DNA from: Massilia sp. Root351
GTDB lineage: Bacteria; Pseudomonadota; Gammaproteobacteria; Burkholderiales; Burkholderiaceae_D
Direction: 5' to 3'
NCBI RefSeq assembly: GCF_001425045.1
Contig: NZ_LMDJ01000005.1
Span: 1 to 64,000 of the forward strand
DNA length: 64,000 nt
Each line of letters opens with the position of its first letter. The first letter of the stretch is position 1. Shown here piece by piece: positions 54,765 to 63,263 of this stretch. Below the pieces are notes generated by a model. It ran no database searches and was not told the origin of the DNA. It saw only the letters and a list, made by a program, of their open reading frames with translations. Position numbers and translations under genes: made by a program.

Positions 54765-56233
54765 GGGGTCAACACGATAATCACCACGCGGCGGTTGCGT
54801 GCGCGGTTGGCGGCGCTGTCGTTCGGCACCAGCGGTTCGGTCTCGCCGCGCCCTTCCACGCTATAGCGCGCGGCGGGGCCGGCCTGTTTGGCCAGCAGCT
54901 CCACCACGGTGGCGGCGCGGCCCTTGGACAGCGCCCAGTTGGACGGATAGCGCGACGAGCCTCCCGGCACGTCGTCCGTGTGGCCGATGACGATGACCTT
55001 GCCGGGCACCGGCTTGAGCGCGTCGCCGATGCGCTGCAGCAGTCCATCATACGATGGCTGCACTTCGGCGCTGCCGGACTTGAACACGCCGTCGCCGTGC
55101 AGCACGATGGTGGAACGGTCCGGCGTTTCGGTCACGCTCACCAGCCCGCGCTCGATCTCGGGCGCAAGGAAGCGCGCAACGCGCACCGGCGGATTGGCCA
55201 TCGGCGGCGCAGGCGGCGCGGGCGCCACCAGTCGGATGCGCTGCAGGGCGGCGTACACGGGGTCGGACTGGCGGTTGAGCAGGAAGCTGAAGCCGAGGTG
55301 GATGCACAGCAGGACCAGGCCCGCGGCGGCCGCGATCACCCAAACCGGAATCAGGCGCAGCAGGCCGGGGCGCTTTTCGCTCGAGCCCTTCCAGCGCAGC
55401 GACAGGTCGGGCTCGAACGGGCCGCGCTCTTTCTGGATCAGCTGCTGCAGCCGCTCGCGCAGCAGGTCCAGCTGGACGCGGCCGCCGTCCATGACGCGAT
55501 AGCGGCCTTCCAGGCCCAGCGCCAGGCACAGGTACATCAGCTCCAGCACGTGCAGGTTGGCGCGCGGCTGCTGACTGAGTTTTTGCAGGATCAGGAAGAA
55601 TTTCTCGCCGCCGAAGGCCTCGTTGTGGAAGGCCACCAGCAAACTGCGGCTGGCCCACACGCCGCTGCCGCCCCAAGGGGTGCTGGAGATGGTCTCGTCG
55701 AGGAAGGTACACAGCGAATAGCGCGCCACGGCGATGGCCTCCTGCTCGCAGCCGGCCGCCTTGGCGTCGTGCTCGAATTTCTTGATGGCCGCCACCAGTT
55801 GGCTGCGCAGGCCTTCCACGCTGGGGTGCGTGGCCATGATGCGCAGCGGGACCACCAGGTCGAGCAAGGCGTTGGCGGCGCCGACCAGCGGATTGACGCC
55901 GTTCAGGTGGGCGCGCGGCCCGGCCGTCAGCGGCGCCAGCGTGGCATCGTAGTTGGTGTGGCCAACGGCCGGCCGCTCGAAACCGCCGGCGGCCGGGCCC
56001 GAGCCTTGGCCATGGGGCCATGCGGCGGCGCCAGCGCCCATGGCGGCAGAGCCGTCCGTCCCCGCTCCCAAACCGGCCGCGCCAGGCGCAAAGGCGTCCG
56101 CGCCCGCGCCGCCCGCAGCCGGGCCGCCGGCAGCGCCGCCCAGGCCCGGCACCGGCGCAGGCGCACCGCGCCGGCCGCCGGGCTTGGGGACCAGAATGGT
56201 ACGGTCCGAATCGGGCAACTCTTCCTGGCTCAT
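54761..56233 (-). CDS. tssL: T6SS membrane-complex protein TssL with OmpA-like domain
   Basis: 490 residues. The N-terminal ~105 residues are low-complexity Gly/Ala/Pro. The DotU domain spans ~110-300, with ARYSLCTFLDETISSTPWG, FFLILQKLSQQPRANL and ELMYLCLALGLEGRY. One membrane segment (~316-337) leads to a periplasmic OmpA/MotB peptidoglycan-binding domain (~370-490, VIVIGHTDDVPGGSSRYPSN and RARNRRVVI). It belongs to the extended TssL type that anchors the complex to the wall by itself, which may relate to the absence of TssJ from this cluster. It overlaps tssM by 4 nt. Confidence 0.95.
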   Translation of the reverse strand: MSQEELPDSDRTILVPKPGGRRGAPAPVPGLGGAAGGPAAGGAGADAFAPGAAGLGAGTDGSAAMGAGAAAWPHGQGSGPAAGGFERPAVGHTNYDATLAPLTAGPRAHLNGVNPLVGAANALLDLVVPLRIMATHPSVEGLRSQLVAAIKKFEHDAKAAGCEQEAIAVARYSLCTFLDETISSTPWGGSGVWASRSLLVAFHNEAFGGEKFFLILQKLSQQPRANLHVLELMYLCLALGLEGRYRVMDGGRVQLDLLRERLQQLIQKERGPFEPDLSLRWKGSSEKRPGLLRLIPVWVIAAAAGLVLLCIHLGFSFLLNRQSDPVYAALQRIRLVAPAPPAPPMANPPVRVARFLAPEIERGLVSVTETPDRSTIVLHGDGVFKSGSAEVQPSYDGLLQRIGDALKPVPGKVIVIGHTDDVPGGSSRYPSNWALSKGRAATVVELLAKQAGPAARYSVEGRGETEPLVPNDSAANRARNRRVVIIVLTP

Positions 56234-56239
56234 CTTGGC

Positions 56240-57571
56240 TTACTTCCGGATGGCCCAGAACTCCATTTGCAGTCCGGGGAATTCGCCCGCCACATGCATG
56301 GCGAAACCGGCCGAGGTAGCCAGCTGCTGCCAGTAATCGCTGCCCTTGTCGAGCTCGAAGTAGGTGTAGCCCGCGTGGAACGGCAGTTGGCGCGGCGCCA
56401 CCGGCAGCGGCCGCAGCGCGATGCCGGGCAGCTGCAGGTTGACCAGGTCGCGGATCTTCTCCACCGAACCGATCTTCACCTGGCGCGGGAAACTGTTGCG
56501 CACCGTCTCGGGCGGCATGTGCGCGTTCACCATCAGCACGAAAGTGGCCGACTTCACCAGCTCCGGATCACGCATCACCGCCACGCGGATGCCGAACTGG
56601 CGCTCCTCCAGCGGGATAGGCACGGCGTGCGCATCCATCACCATCGACAGCGACTGGCGCAAGTCCTCCATCACCGGCAGGAAGGTCTCGCGCAGCTGCT
56701 CATGGCGGTACACCGGGTACTGGATGGCGCGCTTGTTGTTCGGGCTGAAGGTGGCCAGCTCGCCGGCCAGCTGCACCGCCTCGCGGTAGTATTCTTCCGG
56801 GTGCAGGCCGGTCATGCCGGCCAGGTGCGCGAACAGCGGCTCGGCGCGGTTCACCAGTTGCAGCAACAGGAAGTCGGCGATCTCCGCCGCGCCGGCCGCG
56901 CCGGGCTGCGACAGGCGGTTGCCCAGCGCGTCGCCGCGCTGGTGCAGCAGGCCCACCACCTCGTCGGCAAAGCCGCCCAGGCGCTGGGCCACGCGGAAGT
57001 CCAGGCATGGCGGGCAGTATTCGGGGTCCAGCACCACGCGGTTGTCCGGGCGCCGCTCGATCACGCGCGCCACGCCGATGCAGGCGTAGGCGTTGGCCAC
57101 ATCCGATTCCAGCGCCAGCCGCAGGCGCAGGCGGCCCACTTGCATCAGCGCGCTGTTGTCGATGCCGTTGCTGTCCCACGCTTCGTGGTCCACGGTGCCG
57201 TGGCGCGCGAAGTTATCCGGCGCCGGGCTGTCGCCGGTCTCGGCGATGCCGGGACGGCGCAGCGGCAGCGCCAGCACGATCAGCACATTGCGCGCGTCTT
57301 CCGGGATATCCAGCGGCAGCGGCAGGTCGTCGTCCGCAGGCAGGTTGAACGGCGTGCCGTCCGGCAGCACGGCACTGCACGACATGATCGCCAGCTTGCC
57401 CAGCGCGAGCTGCTGCTCATCGATCTTCAGCGACGAAAAGCCCCAGGAATAGGGACGCAGCCGGGAAACACGGCTTTCAAGCTGGGTTTGCAGATAGCGG
57501 TCGTGCTGCTGCAGGTGCTGCGGCTGCAGCAGCATGCCTTCGGACCAGATGACTTTACGGTTCCACGCCAT
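56240..57571 (-). CDS. tssK: T6SS baseplate protein TssK
   Basis: A 443-residue TssK of normal length, the baseplate-to-membrane-complex adaptor. The start KVIWSEGMLLQPQHLQQHDRYLQ is split by the strict family N-terminus WSEGMLLQPQHLQQ, and RPYSWGFSSLKID follows. The C-terminal domain has YFELDKGSDYWQQL and the usual ending region. tssL starts 6 bp after its stop; tagH ends 20 bp before its start, so it lies inside the minus-strand T6SS operon. Confidence 0.96.
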   Translation of the reverse strand: MAWNRKVIWSEGMLLQPQHLQQHDRYLQTQLESRVSRLRPYSWGFSSLKIDEQQLALGKLAIMSCSAVLPDGTPFNLPADDDLPLPLDIPEDARNVLIVLALPLRRPGIAETGDSPAPDNFARHGTVDHEAWDSNGIDNSALMQVGRLRLRLALESDVANAYACIGVARVIERRPDNRVVLDPEYCPPCLDFRVAQRLGGFADEVVGLLHQRGDALGNRLSQPGAAGAAEIADFLLLQLVNRAEPLFAHLAGMTGLHPEEYYREAVQLAGELATFSPNNKRAIQYPVYRHEQLRETFLPVMEDLRQSLSMVMDAHAVPIPLEERQFGIRVAVMRDPELVKSATFVLMVNAHMPPETVRNSFPRQVKIGSVEKIRDLVNLQLPGIALRPLPVAPRQLPFHAGYTYFELDKGSDYWQQLATSAGFAMHVAGEFPGLQMEFWAIRK

Positions 57572-57591
57572 GGTGTCTCACTCGATAGGAA

Positions 57592-59142
57592 TTATTTGCG
57601 GTGCAGCCGGCCGATCTGGTCTTCGTAGGCGGCAGAGAATTTTTCGCCGAACAGGTGCTGGAAGTCGTCGTCGGCTTCGCGCAGGATGTCGTCGTACAGC
57701 GCCACCATGCGCTCCCACATGCGGGCTTTGCGGGTGGTGGCCATCATTTTGTCCATCACGCCCTCGGGCTCCTTCGCCTCGATCAGCGCGGGGTTGAAGC
57801 GCGCCAGCACGCCATCGAGCGCGGCGCGCATGCCGGCGATGACCGCCAGTTCATGGGCTTTCAGGTCTTCGAAGGCGCTGCCGATGGACTTCACCGGCGG
57901 CATATAGCCCGACATGGCGTTGGTGAGCATCTGCGACAGCGCGCTTTCCGCGTCGGGGAAGAACTTCAGGGGGTTGTTGGCCTGGGCGCCGAGCACCGTC
58001 ATTTCAAGCCGGCTCTCGCGCTTGGTCATGGCGCGCGCCATCAGCACCGCCATGGTGCCGGAAGTGGCCTCGCGCAGCATGGCGCCCACCAGTTCGGCCG
58101 TTTCGGCGGGAGACTTCGTGGTGCGCAGGCCGCTCAGGCCCAGGCCGCGCAGCAGCGCCTGCATCACCTCATCGCCGCCCTGCCCCGCGCTTGCCGGAGC
58201 GGCGTAGCCTTGCTGAGGCGGAAGCGCGTAAGCAATCGGCCCGGCCGAAGGCTGCGCAGGCGATGCGGCTGGGGTGGCTGGGGCAAAATGTGCGGCCGGC
58301 GTGGAGACGCGTGGCGGCAGGAAGTCGGCAAGCGGGTCGTAATCGTCCGGGATCAGCATTGCCGGCGGCGCCGCAACGGGCGCCGGCGCAATCTGCGGCG
58401 CGGCGCGCACCGTCAGGACCGTGGGCTCGGGTACCTGCGCCGGCGATTGCTGCGGATAGTGCGTTTGCTGCGGATATGGCGCTTGCGGCGGGTACGCAGC
58501 GCCGGGCAGCACTACGCCCGGCATCGGCATCCACTGCGGCGGCGCATGGTCGGGCTCCGAGCCGCGGAAGGCAACCGGCGGCGCGGCGTGCGCGGCGTTC
58601 GCATCGTTGAGCAGGTTCAGGCCGAGCGGATCGTTGGCCGACGGCGCGGCCAGCGGATCGTGTCCGCCGCTCAGTTCCAGTATTTTCACCCCGGCCAGCG
58701 TGTCGCGCATCTCGTCGAAGGACCTGCCCTCGTACGGCGACGGCGCGGCGGCCGGCTGCGCCTGGAACGGCAAGGCGTCCGACGTCTCGGGCTGGAACAC
58801 GGGAATGGCCGGCGCCTGGGACGCACCCTGGCCCACCGCCACTTCCAGCACATAGTCGCCGATCAGCAGGCGGTCGCCGTCCTCCAGCACCGCGCTCTTG
58901 CCGGCGCCCACCGGGCGGTCGTTGATCCAGCTGGGATTGGCCCCCAGGTCCATCAGCGTATATTTGCCGTCGGCGAAATCGATCTTGCTGTGCTTGCGCG
59001 AAATGTACTTGCCCGGATCGGGCAGCTCCAGGTCATTGCCCGCGGCGCGGCCTATGGTGCCGCCCAATTGATCGAAGCGGCGCTCCACGGGGGCAGCCGG
59101 AGCTTGCTTTCTGTATGACTGTATCCGCAGAGTTAAAAACAT
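57592..59142 (-). CDS. tagH: T6SS FHA-domain protein TagH (ImpI/VasC)
   Basis: 516 residues. An N-terminal FHA domain (~25-105) holds IGRAAGNDLELPD, ISRKHSKID and WINDRPVGAG, the phosphothreonine-reading loops. A long Pro/Ala-rich linker (~110-325) is followed by the TagH-specific C-terminal domain (~330-516, LLREATSGTMAVL-like region and NNPLKFFPD). It receives phosphorylation from the PpkA-like kinase and promotes system assembly. Genes tssK and vgrG lie 20 and 78 bp away on the same strand. Confidence 0.93.
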   Translation of the reverse strand: MFLTLRIQSYRKQAPAAPVERRFDQLGGTIGRAAGNDLELPDPGKYISRKHSKIDFADGKYTLMDLGANPSWINDRPVGAGKSAVLEDGDRLLIGDYVLEVAVGQGASQAPAIPVFQPETSDALPFQAQPAAAPSPYEGRSFDEMRDTLAGVKILELSGGHDPLAAPSANDPLGLNLLNDANAAHAAPPVAFRGSEPDHAPPQWMPMPGVVLPGAAYPPQAPYPQQTHYPQQSPAQVPEPTVLTVRAAPQIAPAPVAAPPAMLIPDDYDPLADFLPPRVSTPAAHFAPATPAASPAQPSAGPIAYALPPQQGYAAPASAGQGGDEVMQALLRGLGLSGLRTTKSPAETAELVGAMLREATSGTMAVLMARAMTKRESRLEMTVLGAQANNPLKFFPDAESALSQMLTNAMSGYMPPVKSIGSAFEDLKAHELAVIAGMRAALDGVLARFNPALIEAKEPEGVMDKMMATTRKARMWERMVALYDDILREADDDFQHLFGEKFSAAYEDQIGRLHRK

Positions 59143-59220
59143 CGGCTCGCTATGGCTCTATGGCTGCTGGTTGAACTGGACATTATAAGGTCGCGCTTGC
59201 GCAAAACACAATCTGCCGTG

Positions 59221-61239
59221 TCAGTTGATTTTCACCAGCGAACCGCCTATGGTCATGATGCCGCCCGCCTTGAGCGTGGCCATGCCGTCGGCCTGCACCG
59301 TCACATCCGGCGACTTGATGGTGATCTTGGCCGGTTCCATCTTGATACTGGTGCCGCCCACCTTCAGCTCGATCGAGGTGGTGGCCTCGATGACGATGGT
59401 CTTGGACACGGTCACCTTCTGGTCGCCGGTAATGGCCACGGTCTGGTTGCCGCCCACGTCGAGCTTCTGGTCGACCGCGATCTTGACCGTCTGGTTATTG
59501 TCCACCTTCAGGTTCTGGTCGTTGGTCACCGTGATGATCTGGTCATGATCCACCGTCACCATGTGGTCGTTCACCACGTGCTCCTTGTGGTCGTGCCCAA
59601 CGTCCAGGCTGCGGTCGTTCTTGATCGCGATGGTCTGGTCGCCCTTGTCCTTCTTCTCGAAACCGACTTTCAGCGTATCGTTGTTTTTCACCACGCGGTT
59701 GTAGTCCTTCTCCGCCTGGACGAAAATCTCTTCGGAGTCCTTCTTGTCCTCGAAGCGGATCTCGTTGAAGCCGCCGCCGCCCTTGGACGTGTTGGACTTG
59801 ACGGTGGACTTGGTCTGCTCGGCAGGCAGGGGATACGGCGGCATGGCGTCGCTGTTGTAGACGCAGCCGGTGACCAGCGGCCGGTCCGGGTCGCCTTCCA
59901 GGAAACTCACCACCACCTCCATGCCGATACGCGGAATGAACATGCTGCCCCAGCCCGCGCCGGCCCACGCCTGCTGCACCCGCACCCAGCACGAACTGAG
60001 CTCATTTTCCTTGCCGTCGCGGTCCCAGTGGAACTGCACCTTGATGCGTCCATACTGGTCGGTCCAGATTTCCTCGCCCGCCTTGCCAACCACCATCGCA
60101 GTTTGCGGCCCCTGCACCACCGGCTTGGGCGCCGTGCGCGGCGCACGGTAGCTGTGCTCCTTGCCGATGGCATGAAACACGCATTTGAAGTCCAGCGGCG
60201 TGTCGCCGCCGGTGGCATAGTCGTCGCCGACGATTTCGTATTGCGCGCCGGTCACCAGGAATTCGCGGTTCTGGTCCTCGCGCGGATGGTTCTTCAGCTT
60301 GAACAGCCCGCCGGGGAACAGGCCGCGCGCGCTGGTGTCGGCCGCGATTTCTTCGCACTGCCCATGCAGGCCCTCCATGCGCCCCCTCGCCAGCGCGGTG
60401 CCGGTGGCCGCCACGGTGTAGAGGCCGGGATAATCGTACATCTCGTAGGCCTGCTGGCTGAACGCGGCGGCAACGGTGGACTTCACCCTCAGTCCGCCCG
60501 CGGTGCTTGAGGCAGCCTTTTCGAAGTCGAAGTCGTTCAGCGAGTAGCTGCTGGCCTGTATCATGCCCGAAGCGGCCCAGCCGTACACCGCTTCCTGGTC
60601 CACGATGCGGCGCCCCTCCTCGCCGGAGAACTCCACGCTGGCGTAGCCGGGCACCGCCTGGTGCGCGCCATAGGAATCGGCCAGCACCATGGTGTGCTTG
60701 TTGGCCGTGTGCGTGAAGTAAAAGTAGATCCCGGCATTCTCCAGCAGGCGGCAGACAAAATTGAAATCGGTCTCGCGGTACTGCACGCAATACGGCAGCG
60801 GGTCATAGGTGCCGCTCAGCGCACTCACGTTCAGGTCGATGGCGCCGCCATAGGACGCGTCCTGGCACACCGCCTTGACAATGTCGATGACGTTCTTGTC
60901 CTGGAAAATGCGGCAATTGGAGGCGCGCGTGAGCAGCCACAAGCCGGGATGGACAGTGGCCTCATACCGGCTCAAGCTGCCGTACCAGCCGCTGCTGGCG
61001 AAGCGCGTTACGATGCCGTGAAAATGCCGCACCGAGCCGTCCGGCAGATCCATGTGCACGCCCATGGGCTGGCCCAGCACGTCGGCTATTTTCAGGTCCG
61101 GCTTGGTGCTCAGCAGCTGCACCCGGAATTCGGACAACTGGCCCAGGCGCTCGGAGCCGCTCATGCGGTCGAACAGCAGGACGTCGTCCGCCAGGGCGCT
61201 GGTAACATTTACTTCACGGTTGGCTTGCGTAAGAGGCAT
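59221..61239 (-). CDS. vgrG: T6SS spike protein VgrG
   Basis: 672 residues. The gp27-like base (~1-380) includes QYRETDFNFVCRLLENAGIYFYF, a hallmark of VgrG. The gp5 OB region has YGRIKVQFHWDRDG and WAGAGWGSMFIPRIGMEV, and the C-terminal triple beta-helix (~555-672) is built of short repeats such as NDQNLKV and NNQTVKI. No extra effector domain is fused. It sits 12 bp after the PAAR-like gene on the same strand, so tip and spike are made together. Confidence 0.96.
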   Translation of the reverse strand: MPLTQANREVNVTSALADDVLLFDRMSGSERLGQLSEFRVQLLSTKPDLKIADVLGQPMGVHMDLPDGSVRHFHGIVTRFASSGWYGSLSRYEATVHPGLWLLTRASNCRIFQDKNVIDIVKAVCQDASYGGAIDLNVSALSGTYDPLPYCVQYRETDFNFVCRLLENAGIYFYFTHTANKHTMVLADSYGAHQAVPGYASVEFSGEEGRRIVDQEAVYGWAASGMIQASSYSLNDFDFEKAASSTAGGLRVKSTVAAAFSQQAYEMYDYPGLYTVAATGTALARGRMEGLHGQCEEIAADTSARGLFPGGLFKLKNHPREDQNREFLVTGAQYEIVGDDYATGGDTPLDFKCVFHAIGKEHSYRAPRTAPKPVVQGPQTAMVVGKAGEEIWTDQYGRIKVQFHWDRDGKENELSSCWVRVQQAWAGAGWGSMFIPRIGMEVVVSFLEGDPDRPLVTGCVYNSDAMPPYPLPAEQTKSTVKSNTSKGGGGFNEIRFEDKKDSEEIFVQAEKDYNRVVKNNDTLKVGFEKKDKGDQTIAIKNDRSLDVGHDHKEHVVNDHMVTVDHDQIITVTNDQNLKVDNNQTVKIAVDQKLDVGGNQTVAITGDQKVTVSKTIVIEATTSIELKVGGTSIKMEPAKITIKSPDVTVQADGMATLKAGGIMTIGGSLVKIN

Positions 61240-61251
61240 AACGGCTTCGGC

Positions 61252-61641
61252 TCAGGGGATCATGGTTTTGGTGGTGCCGGCGTTGCTGAAGGCGATCACG
61301 CCGCCCCAGTTGCACAGGCACTTGGAGATGTTGTCCAGCGCCGGCATGTTCGCGATCAGCACTGTCGGCGCGCCCGGCACCCACGGCGCGAACGTCGCCG
61401 GTATGCAAGGCATGGGCGTGAGCACGCCCAGCGCGGCGGCGGTGGCGGCGGCCACCGTGGGGTTGGCCATGGAATTGCACACGCCGAACGGCATGATGTT
61501 CACCATGGGTTGGTGATCCATGATGTTGGCGGCAGGCGGCCCTTCGGCCAGCACTTTGTTCGCCGGAAGCACAACCAGCGACGACGGCGCCGCGCCGAAC
61601 GTGCAAGTCATCATCGCTCCCATCACTACCTGATTTGGCAT
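61252..61641 (-). CDS. PAAR-like protein (DUF4280)
   Basis: A 129-residue protein beginning QVVMGAMMTCTFGAAPSSL, followed by ANIMDHQPMVNIMPFGVC and CIPATFAPW. This pattern of Cys-containing, PAAR-like proteins (DUF4280) is thought to cap the VgrG spike. Its ribosome site AGGAGGGG is strong. It is the first gene of the minus-strand T6SS operon and divergent from the sheath-like gene. No toxin domain is attached. Confidence 0.85.
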   Translation of the reverse strand: MPNQVVMGAMMTCTFGAAPSSLVVLPANKVLAEGPPAANIMDHQPMVNIMPFGVCNSMANPTVAAATAAALGVLTPMPCIPATFAPWVPGAPTVLIANMPALDNISKCLCNWGGVIAFSNAGTTKTMIP

Positions 61642-61737
61642 ATCCCCTCCTGCGGCTATTATGACTGAAAAGACTGTCTTAAAGGTAAGGTTTTAGGATA
61701 AGCTGCCGATCATCACAGCATATCGACGAGGACAGTC

Positions 61738-63240
61738 ATGGCCACATCGCTGACATTTGAATTCGGCTTTGCCGCCGCCGATCCATACGAGCCAGGCGAA
61801 GGCGGCCAGCCCATGCGGATTCTGGTCATGGGAGACTTCAGCGGCCGGGCGCAGAGCACCATGGGCACGCCGCGCCGGGTTGATCTCGACAACTTCGAGC
61901 AATTGCTGGCGCAGTTCGCGCCCAGCGTGCAAGTCGCGCTGGACGGCGCGCCATACAGTTTCAGCTTCAGCGAACTGGAGGATTTTCATCCGGATCGGCT
62001 GTATCAAAAATCAGACGCATTTGAAGCGCTGCGCGGCCAGCGGCAGCGCCTGCGCAACCCGGCCACCTTTGCCGCCGCTGCCGCTGCGCTGCAATCCGGC
62101 GCCGGTGGCTATGCCGCGCACGAAGGCGGCGGCGCCGGCGCCAACGGCGCGGCAGCCGAACACGCCGGAGACTTCGCCAGCCTGCTGGGCGGACAGGTGC
62201 GCCGCGCCGGCCACGGCGCGCCGGCTTCGCCGGCCGGCGTGCCGTCGATCGACCAGCTCGTCCGCCAGATCGTCGGCGCCATGCCGCCAGGCCCGGATCC
62301 GCGCCAGGCCGAATACGTGGCGGCGGTGGATGCCGTCATCGGCCAGCGCATGCGCGCCGTGCTGCACGCGCCGCAGTTCCAGGCGCTGGAAGCCATCTGG
62401 CGCGGCCTGCGGCAACTGGTCACCGGCCTGGAACTGAGCCAGTGCCTGCAGCTCTATGTCCTCGACGCCGGCAAGGACGCCTTGCAAGCCGATATCGATG
62501 CCGCCGCGGGCAGCCTGGAGGCGTGCGCTTTGCACCGGCTGCTGGTCGAGCAGCCGCGCACGGGCGCCGACGCCGCGCCCTGGTCGGTGCTGTGCGGCGC
62601 CTACAGCTTCGGCCCCGGCGCGGCCGACATCGGACTGCTGGCGGCCCTGGGCGAACTGGCGGCCCGCGCGCACGCGCCGTTTATCGCGAACGCTGGCGAT
62701 GCGCTGGCAGGCGCCGCCTCCCTTGCCGCCACGCCCGACGCCTCCGGCTGGCAAGGGCTGGACGGCGACGCGGCGGCACGCTGGCAGGCGCTGCGCACCA
62801 GCCCGCAAGCCGGCTGGCTGGGCCTGGCGCTGCCGCGTGTGCTGCTGCGCCTGCCCTACGGCAAGGCCACCGACAGCATCGAACAATTCGATTTCGAAGA
62901 AGCGGACGCAGGACACGCACACCAGGACTACCTGTGGGGCCACGCCTGCCTGGCCATCGCCCTGCTGCTGGGCCGCGCCTTCGAGGCCGGCGCCTGGGAC
63001 ATGTCGCCCGGCGACGTCCTCGAGCTGGACGATCTGCCGGCCCACATCGTGCGGCGCGACGGCGAAGCCCATATGCAGGCCTGCGCGGAGGCCTTCCTGA
63101 CCGAGCGCACCGCCACCGCGCTGCTGGAGCACGGCCTGATGCCGCTGCTCAGTTTCAAGAACCGCAACGCGGCGCGCCTGCTGCGCAGCCAGTCCGTATC
63201 CTTCCCCGCGCAGGACTTGTCCGGTCCCTGGAATTCCTGA
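61738..63240 (+). CDS. Predicted T6SS sheath protein: TssB-TssC fusion, shortened C-terminus
   Basis: 500 residues. Residues ~25-110 look like TssB/VipA (MRILVMGDFSGRAQ, RRVDLDNFEQLLAQFAP). A low-complexity Gly/Ala linker (~115-165) leads into a TssC/VipB-like part (~175-495): LHAPQFQALEAIWRGLRQLV, AYSFGPGAADIGLLAALGEL, AHAPFIANAG, LRLPYGKATDSIEQFDFEEA, DYLWGHACLAIAL and LPLLSF-like MPLLSFKNRN. Normal systems encode TssB and TssC as separate proteins, and TssC continues ~110 residues further than this one does. Together they form the contractile sheath. A TPR gene follows in the same direction after 23 bp. Confidence 0.8.
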   Translation: MATSLTFEFGFAAADPYEPGEGGQPMRILVMGDFSGRAQSTMGTPRRVDLDNFEQLLAQFAPSVQVALDGAPYSFSFSELEDFHPDRLYQKSDAFEALRGQRQRLRNPATFAAAAAALQSGAGGYAAHEGGGAGANGAAAEHAGDFASLLGGQVRRAGHGAPASPAGVPSIDQLVRQIVGAMPPGPDPRQAEYVAAVDAVIGQRMRAVLHAPQFQALEAIWRGLRQLVTGLELSQCLQLYVLDAGKDALQADIDAAAGSLEACALHRLLVEQPRTGADAAPWSVLCGAYSFGPGAADIGLLAALGELAARAHAPFIANAGDALAGAASLAATPDASGWQGLDGDAAARWQALRTSPQAGWLGLALPRVLLRLPYGKATDSIEQFDFEEADAGHAHQDYLWGHACLAIALLLGRAFEAGAWDMSPGDVLELDDLPAHIVRRDGEAHMQACAEAFLTERTATALLEHGLMPLLSFKNRNAARLLRSQSVSFPAQDLSGPWNS

Positions 63241-63263
63241 GTCAGTACCAGCAAGAGCAGAAA

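Noticed and set aside
61670-61680. Inverted repeat AAGAC-T-GTCTT in the T6SS divergent gap
   Set aside because: Five-bp arms are too short to support an operator call in a gap of this size.
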